From assembly GCA_002435705.1 (NCBI GenBank), contig DIVA01000117.1:523-10407 (forward strand): a DNA stretch of 9,885 nt, given 5' to 3'. This stretch comes from Bacteriovoracaceae bacterium UBA6144. Lineage in GTDB: Bacteria; Bdellovibrionota; Bacteriovoracia; Bacteriovoracales; Bacteriovoracaceae. The notes below the pieces were generated by a model, which was not told the origin of the DNA, searched no databases, and saw nothing but the letters and a program-made list of their open reading frames with translations. This document shows positions 7,255-9,885 of the stretch, in pieces; the first letter of the stretch is position 1; each line of letters begins with the position of its first letter. Made by a program: the position numbers and the translations under genes.

Positions 7255-7260
7255 ATTATA
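7255..7260 (-). promoter_or_regulatory. Perfect -10 box 9 nt before the ATG of the MORN gene
   Basis: Minus strand TATAAT followed by CTTTGATTC and then the ATG at 7245. A start 6-8 nt downstream of the box would yield an mRNA with 1-3 nt of leader. The -35 region is weak (TTTTAA at 16-bp spacing). The sequence between box and ATG has no purine-rich ribosome binding site. Confidence 0.5.
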
Positions 7261-7283
7261 GAGGGCTTTGGAAGAATTAAAAG

Positions 7284-8417
7284 CTAAGATTTTGCTTTTA
7301 TCTTTTCAATGACTTGCGAAAGTCTGGGTTGAAGTTTTGCCCAATCTGCCGCAGAAAAATCCCAATTCAGCGAGAGGCGCAAAGCATTTTTGGCACTCGC
7401 CTTTATTCCCAGGGCCCCAAGCACATGACTCTCCTTCGCGGCTCCACTGGAGCAGGCGGCTCCACTAGATAGTTCAAGCCCTGCCAGATCAAAGAGTGGC
7501 AGGGTTTGATCGCTGGGGATTCGGTCAAAATAAAATAAAACAGTATTGGTATTCAACTCTCGTGCCTGAGCACTCACCCGACTACCCACGCCTTGAAGCG
7601 CGTGATCAATGAAAACTCGGATTTCCTGCATTAATGTCTGTGCAGTTTCAGGCTTCCAATTTTGGTGAAGCTCATGGAGTGCCAACATGAGGGCCTGCGC
7701 GCCCATGGTGTTCTCTGTTCCTGAACGCAGTTTTGATTGTTGACCACCACCCAAGATTAAGGGAGTGAGAGTCTTTTTACGAACAAAACTCCAGCCATGA
7801 TTCTTGAGCGCTCCACACTTGTGTGAAGAAAAGGAATACATATCAAGTAAATCAGAGAGCTGGTGCCAGTCTTTGATTTTCCCGATGGTCTGAGGGGCAT
7901 CCACATGAATGAGTGCACCCGTTTGCTCTTTAAGTGTTTGCGCCAGTGAGAGTGGCCACACCACTCCTGTCTCGTTATGCACCCAAGTGAAATTAAGCAG
8001 AATATTATGAAGATTAAAGGCTTTTATCCCTTGGATCGATTCCTCAAGCAGTAAATCGCCCTCTTTATTTATTTTTAATTCAAAGCTGTTTTTAAATCGA
8101 TCTTTTTGCATACGCACACAAGCATGATCGGTCGGCGCATAGACAAAAAGTGTGTTGGAGTCATGTGCCCCTGAGAGGGCAAAAGTGTTTACTGCTTCTG
8201 TAGCACCGGAGTGAAAAAAGAGATCGAATTTTTTTTGATCGAGCTGATAGAGAGAAAATAAGAAATCCCGAACTTCATCCAGAGCAAAAGCAGATTTTTT
8301 TCCGGAGGTATGTTGGGAAGCGGGATTGGCAAAAATAAAATCACCCTTAGCAAGCCAGCTTTTTACAGCTGGTGCTAAGGGTGATGTAGCATTGGTATCT
8401 AGATAGATGCGGTCCAA
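7284..8417 (-). CDS. iscS: Cysteine desulfurase (class V aminotransferase, IscS/NifS group I)
   Basis: PLP enzyme that takes sulfur from L-cysteine as a persulfide and passes it to Fe-S scaffolds or tRNA thiolation. Seen: 377 aa, slightly shorter than E. coli IscS. N-terminal IYLDTNATSPL (4-14), SGATEAVN (70-77), His98 in TDHAC (stacks on PLP), HVDAPQ (171-176), the PLP lysine Lys200 in SFSSHK, GGGQQSKLRSGTENT (223-237), and the catalytic loop SSGAACSSGAAKESHVLGALG with Cys322. That loop is of the IscS/NifS (group I) type. The start is TTG at 8417: an in-frame TAA lies directly before it and the family N-terminus leaves no room for a later start. The gene begins on the base after the stop of the Rrf2 regulator, so the two are surely one transcript. 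No iscU, hscA, hscB or fdx follows, so scaffold genes must lie elsewhere. Confidence 0.93.
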   Translation of the reverse strand: MDRIYLDTNATSPLAPAVKSWLAKGDFIFANPASQHTSGKKSAFALDEVRDFLFSLYQLDQKKFDLFFHSGATEAVNTFALSGAHDSNTLFVYAPTDHACVRMQKDRFKNSFELKINKEGDLLLEESIQGIKAFNLHNILLNFTWVHNETGVVWPLSLAQTLKEQTGALIHVDAPQTIGKIKDWHQLSDLLDMYSFSSHKCGALKNHGWSFVRKKTLTPLILGGGQQSKLRSGTENTMGAQALMLALHELHQNWKPETAQTLMQEIRVFIDHALQGVGSRVSAQARELNTNTVLFYFDRIPSDQTLPLFDLAGLELSSGAACSSGAAKESHVLGALGIKASAKNALRLSLNWDFSAADWAKLQPRLSQVIEKIKAKS

Positions 8418-8960
8418 TTACTGATTAACTTCCCCAATAGTGCTACGGATAGCAGAGCCAAAGGCCGTTGCTGTGTTCGTAGTATTGGCGTTGGCAGTAG
8501 CTTCACGAGACTTGCGCATAAGATCGCCAAGAGTCGTTGTGGCAAGGTACTCTTGCATAATGTTGCCAAGGTTTTCGAAGTAACCTTTAGTGAGGTGGAA
8601 CTCAGAAGTATCAACAACACCATTGATGTCGTTGCCGCTTTCGTCTTTCATGATTTCGATGCCTGAAGAAGGAACACCGACGATGTCACGAGCTGGGTTG
8701 ATGTTCTCACCAACACAATCAAGCACGTCTTTAATTGAAATTTCGTCCATTGAGCGAGAAAGAACATATCCGCCGCCTGGGCCGCGAACTGACTTCACCA
8801 CTTTACCTGTACGAAGCTTACGGAAAAGCTGCTCGAGATAGTGTAGAGAGATCGATTGACGAGTAGAAATCTCCTGTAGACGGACAGGATTTCCGTTGCT
8901 GTTGAACGTAAGGTCCAACATAGCTCTAACTGCGTAACGGCCTTTTGATGTAAGTCTCAT
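8418..8960 (-). CDS. iscR: Rrf2/IscR-family transcriptional regulator lacking the Fe-S ligands
   Basis: DNA-binding repressor/activator, most likely controlling itself and the cysteine desulfurase gene behind it. Seen: 180 aa. Residues 1-65 are almost the IscR standard: MRLTSKGRYAVRAMLDL, ISLHYLEQLFRKLR (37-50, with Glu43 kept) and SVRGPGGGY (57-65, wing). The dimer helix region resumes at LTKGYFENLGNIMQEYL (123-139) and TTLGDLM. In E. coli IscR a [2Fe-2S] cluster is held by Cys92, Cys98, Cys104 and His107. Here the only cysteine is Cys82, which lines up with a non-ligand. Asp92 stands where Cys92 would be, and the loop is about 18 residues longer and acidic (EIMKDESGNDINGVVDTSE). An Asn/Thr/Ala-rich tail ends the protein. 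The ATG at 8960 has GGAGG 6 nt upstream, the best ribosome binding site in the window. The stop codon abuts the desulfurase TTG start. The name iscR is by homology; cluster sensing is doubtful. Confidence 0.9.
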   Translation of the reverse strand: MRLTSKGRYAVRAMLDLTFNSNGNPVRLQEISTRQSISLHYLEQLFRKLRTGKVVKSVRGPGGGYVLSRSMDEISIKDVLDCVGENINPARDIVGVPSSGIEIMKDESGNDINGVVDTSEFHLTKGYFENLGNIMQEYLATTTLGDLMRKSREATANANTTNTATAFGSAIRSTIGEVNQ

Positions 8961-9033
8961 AGTCTTCCTCCATAAAGAAGTGGTTGGTTATTTGAACCGG
9001 GTTAGTCTTCATCCTTGACACCCGTGAGCGGTC

Positions 9034-9064
9034 TTTTAGTTGACTGCGCCAAGTCAGACTAAAA
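9034..9064. promoter_or_regulatory. Inverted repeat resembling an IscR type 1 operator
   Basis: TTTTAGTTGACT (9034-9045) pairs with AGTCAgACTAAAA (9052-9064), a 12-bp dyad with a 6-nt spacer and one unpaired G at 9057. The E. coli IscR type 1 consensus, as I remember it, contains ASYYGACT-N5-AGTCRRST. The left half AGTTGACT fits fully; the right half fits with a one-base insertion, and the spacer is 6 rather than 5. It lies just after the predicted transcription start of the regulator gene, where a bound protein would block transcription. It could also form an RNA hairpin in the 5' leader. Confidence 0.5.
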
Positions 9065-9077
9065 ACATCTCCCATAT

Positions 9078-9107
9078 AGTATGTCCCTCTAAACTTTCCG
9101 CCGTCAA
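9078..9107 (-). promoter_or_regulatory. Predicted promoter of the iscR-like/cysteine desulfurase operon
   Basis: Minus strand: -35 TTGACG (9102-9107, 5 of 6), 18-bp spacer, -10 CATACT (9078-9083, 4 of 6); an overlapping TACTAT at 20 bp is the alternative. The expected start near 9071 gives a leader of about 110 nt containing the 9034-9064 dyad. The rest of the gap to tsaE (9108-9247) is AT-rich, and I see no gene in it. Confidence 0.5.
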
Positions 9108-9247
9108 ACTCTTTTTCTGCCCCTATCCCTAAATGTAATCAAAAGAAAGTTAAGGCTAAAAACTTGAAAGATATCAATAGATTTGCGCTGAGTAGAAATT
9201 TTACGGGGCCAGGTTGCCCCTAGGGAAAATCTTTCCGATTAAATCGG

Positions 9248-9694
9248 TTAATCCTCTGTGATAGTGGAAAGTGTGAAATTTCGGCTCCCTTCATCGGCCG
9301 AAGATTTTCCAAAATCTATCTCGAGAATATAACTACTCCAGGTCTCAGGTAGCTCTCTGAGGATGCGAGAGAAATACTTCTTTCCCCACTCGGCGAGAAA
9401 GTAGTTTTTATTCTCCAAATAGATCCCGAGCTCTAGAGCAAGGATTTCTTCGTGAGAATCGATACGATAGAAATCTCCATGTAGGATCTGACCCGATTCA
9501 CTGAGCACTGAATAAGTGGGACTGAGCACTTCTTCGGCCCCAATGAAGTGCTGACAAAAGGTGGTCTTGCCTACACCCAATGGACCCTCAAGGATTACCA
9601 GCGCCGGGCCCTTGGTGAGCTCTTTTAATTCGTAAACGATGTAAGGCAGGTCTGTTTGATGGACTTTCTTCCATTCACGTAAAAGCTTTTTCAT
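9248..9694 (-). CDS. tsaE: tRNA threonylcarbamoyladenosine biosynthesis ATPase TsaE (YjeE)
   Basis: ATPase that works with TsaB and TsaD to place the threonylcarbamoyl group on A37 of ANN-decoding tRNAs (t6A). Seen: 148 aa, the normal size. Walker A GPLGVGKTT (37-45), the family motif SPTY (58-61), HGDFYRI (72-78), and the EWG box (102-104) in FLAEWGKKYF. Residues 120-148 are variable. The ATG at 9694 overlaps the TGA of the upstream NAD(P)HX dehydratase gene in the form ATGA, so translation is coupled; only a weak GGA lies upstream. The nnr-tsaE order is a common bacterial pairing, which supports both calls. After the stop there is no strong terminator, and the next gene has its own promoter. 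Confidence 0.95.
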   Translation of the reverse strand: MKKLLREWKKVHQTDLPYIVYELKELTKGPALVILEGPLGVGKTTFCQHFIGAEEVLSPTYSVLSESGQILHGDFYRIDSHEEILALELGIYLENKNYFLAEWGKKYFSRILRELPETWSSYILEIDFGKSSADEGSRNFTLSTITED

Positions 9695-9885
9695 ACATCA
9701 GCATCCAGCTGATTGAAGGCCTGAGCGAGGGTTTCTACTAAGCTCATCGCCGACATGGCCCTAACCCCAAACTTTTCAGCCGCTATTCGGCCGGCCAGTG
9801 TGTGAATGAAAACGGCCAGCAAGGTCGCCTCATTGGCCTGTTCATAACGCCTTAAAAGTGAGTCTTGCTCTTTTTTTAAGCCAGC
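9691..9885 (-). CDS. nnrD: C-terminal end of ADP/ATP-dependent NAD(P)HX dehydratase (YjeF C-domain), 5' part outside window
   Basis: Dehydrates hydrated NADH/NADPH (NADHX/NADPHX) back to the working cofactor. Seen: the last 64 residues only, ending in TGA at 9691-9693. TLLAVFIHTLAGRIAAEKFG (21-40) matches the family C-terminal block (A.llgvylHglAGd.aaek.G), followed by the MSAMSLVETLAQAF helix that corresponds to the usual (l.AsDLie.lp.al) ending. The nucleotide-binding GxGD motif lies upstream of the window. Whether the whole protein also has the N-terminal NnrE epimerase domain, as in many bacteria, cannot be seen. It overlaps the tsaE start by 4 bp. Confidence 0.8.
   Translation of the reverse strand, partial: AGLKKEQDSLLRRYEQANEATLLAVFIHTLAGRIAAEKFGVRAMSAMSLVETLAQAFNQLDADV

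Noticed and set aside
7279..7299. AAAAGC/GCTTTT inverted repeat over the desulfurase stop codon as a terminator.
   Set aside because: Stem of 6 mostly A-T pairs with a 9-nt loop; too weak to call.
8930..9012. A short minus-strand ORF starting ATG at 9012 (MKTNPVQITNHFF...) that runs out of frame into the iscR-like gene, as a possible leader peptide.
   Set aside because: The only Shine-Dalgarno-like bases touch the ATG, the peptide has no telling composition, and it would compete with the strong GGAGG of the regulator start. Chance is more likely.
9012..9043. Plus-strand TTGACA at 9015-9020 as a promoter reading towards tsaE.
   Set aside because: No -10 box at 16-18 bp spacing, and no plus-strand gene downstream.
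9205..9220. GGGGC/GCCCC hairpin after tsaE as a terminator.
   Set aside because: The stem is only 5 bp and the minus-strand sequence after it (GTAAAATTTC) is not a U-tract.

Overview
The window looks like a stretch of bacterial core chromosome. Genes are tightly packed and nearly all lie on the minus strand, with several overlapping by 4-20 bp. The best taxonomic hint is the elongation factor G. Its N-terminus (NIGISAHIDSGKTTLSER, then a DHMELEREKGITI switch region) belongs to the spirochaete/planctomycete/delta-proteobacterial and mitochondrial EF-G1 type, not the usual str-operon type. With the other gene families and moderate GC, this suggests a Bdellovibrionota or other former delta-proteobacterium. 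That assignment is inference.

Layout from left to right: (1) 1-860, minus, the 5' part of a secreted MltA-type lytic transglycosylase, with its own promoter at 892-921. (2) 918-3455, minus, an overlapping three-gene set transcribed as LysR regulator, tRNA nucleotidyltransferase/poly(A) polymerase family enzyme, then GNAT acetyltransferase. (3) 3481-5789, minus, a single-gene fusA unit with a strong promoter and a clear rho-independent terminator. (4) 5849-7245, two unrecognised or novel-architecture genes facing each other with overlapping stop codons. The plus-strand one is an orphan. The minus-strand one joins a FliG_C-like segment to MORN_2-type repeats. Both have a -10 box immediately before the ATG and no Shine-Dalgarno, so both may be leaderless. 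(5) 7284-9107, minus, an Rrf2/IscR-like regulator followed with no gap by a cysteine desulfurase that starts with TTG in the same reading frame. A dyad resembling an IscR type 1 site lies between the promoter and the regulator. (6) 9248-9885, minus, tsaE preceded by the end of an NAD(P)HX dehydratase gene, joined by an ATGA overlap.

Functionally this is housekeeping: tRNA 3'-end maturation (CCA/PAP family), tRNA t6A modification (TsaE), translocation (EF-G), Fe-S/sulfur supply (cysteine desulfurase and regulator), NAD(P)HX repair and peptidoglycan remodelling (MltA). I see no mobile element, CRISPR array, rRNA or tRNA gene. The most unusual items are the IscR-like protein that has lost every cluster ligand yet sits beside an IscR-like operator, the FliG_C-like/MORN fusion, and the two possibly leaderless convergent genes.
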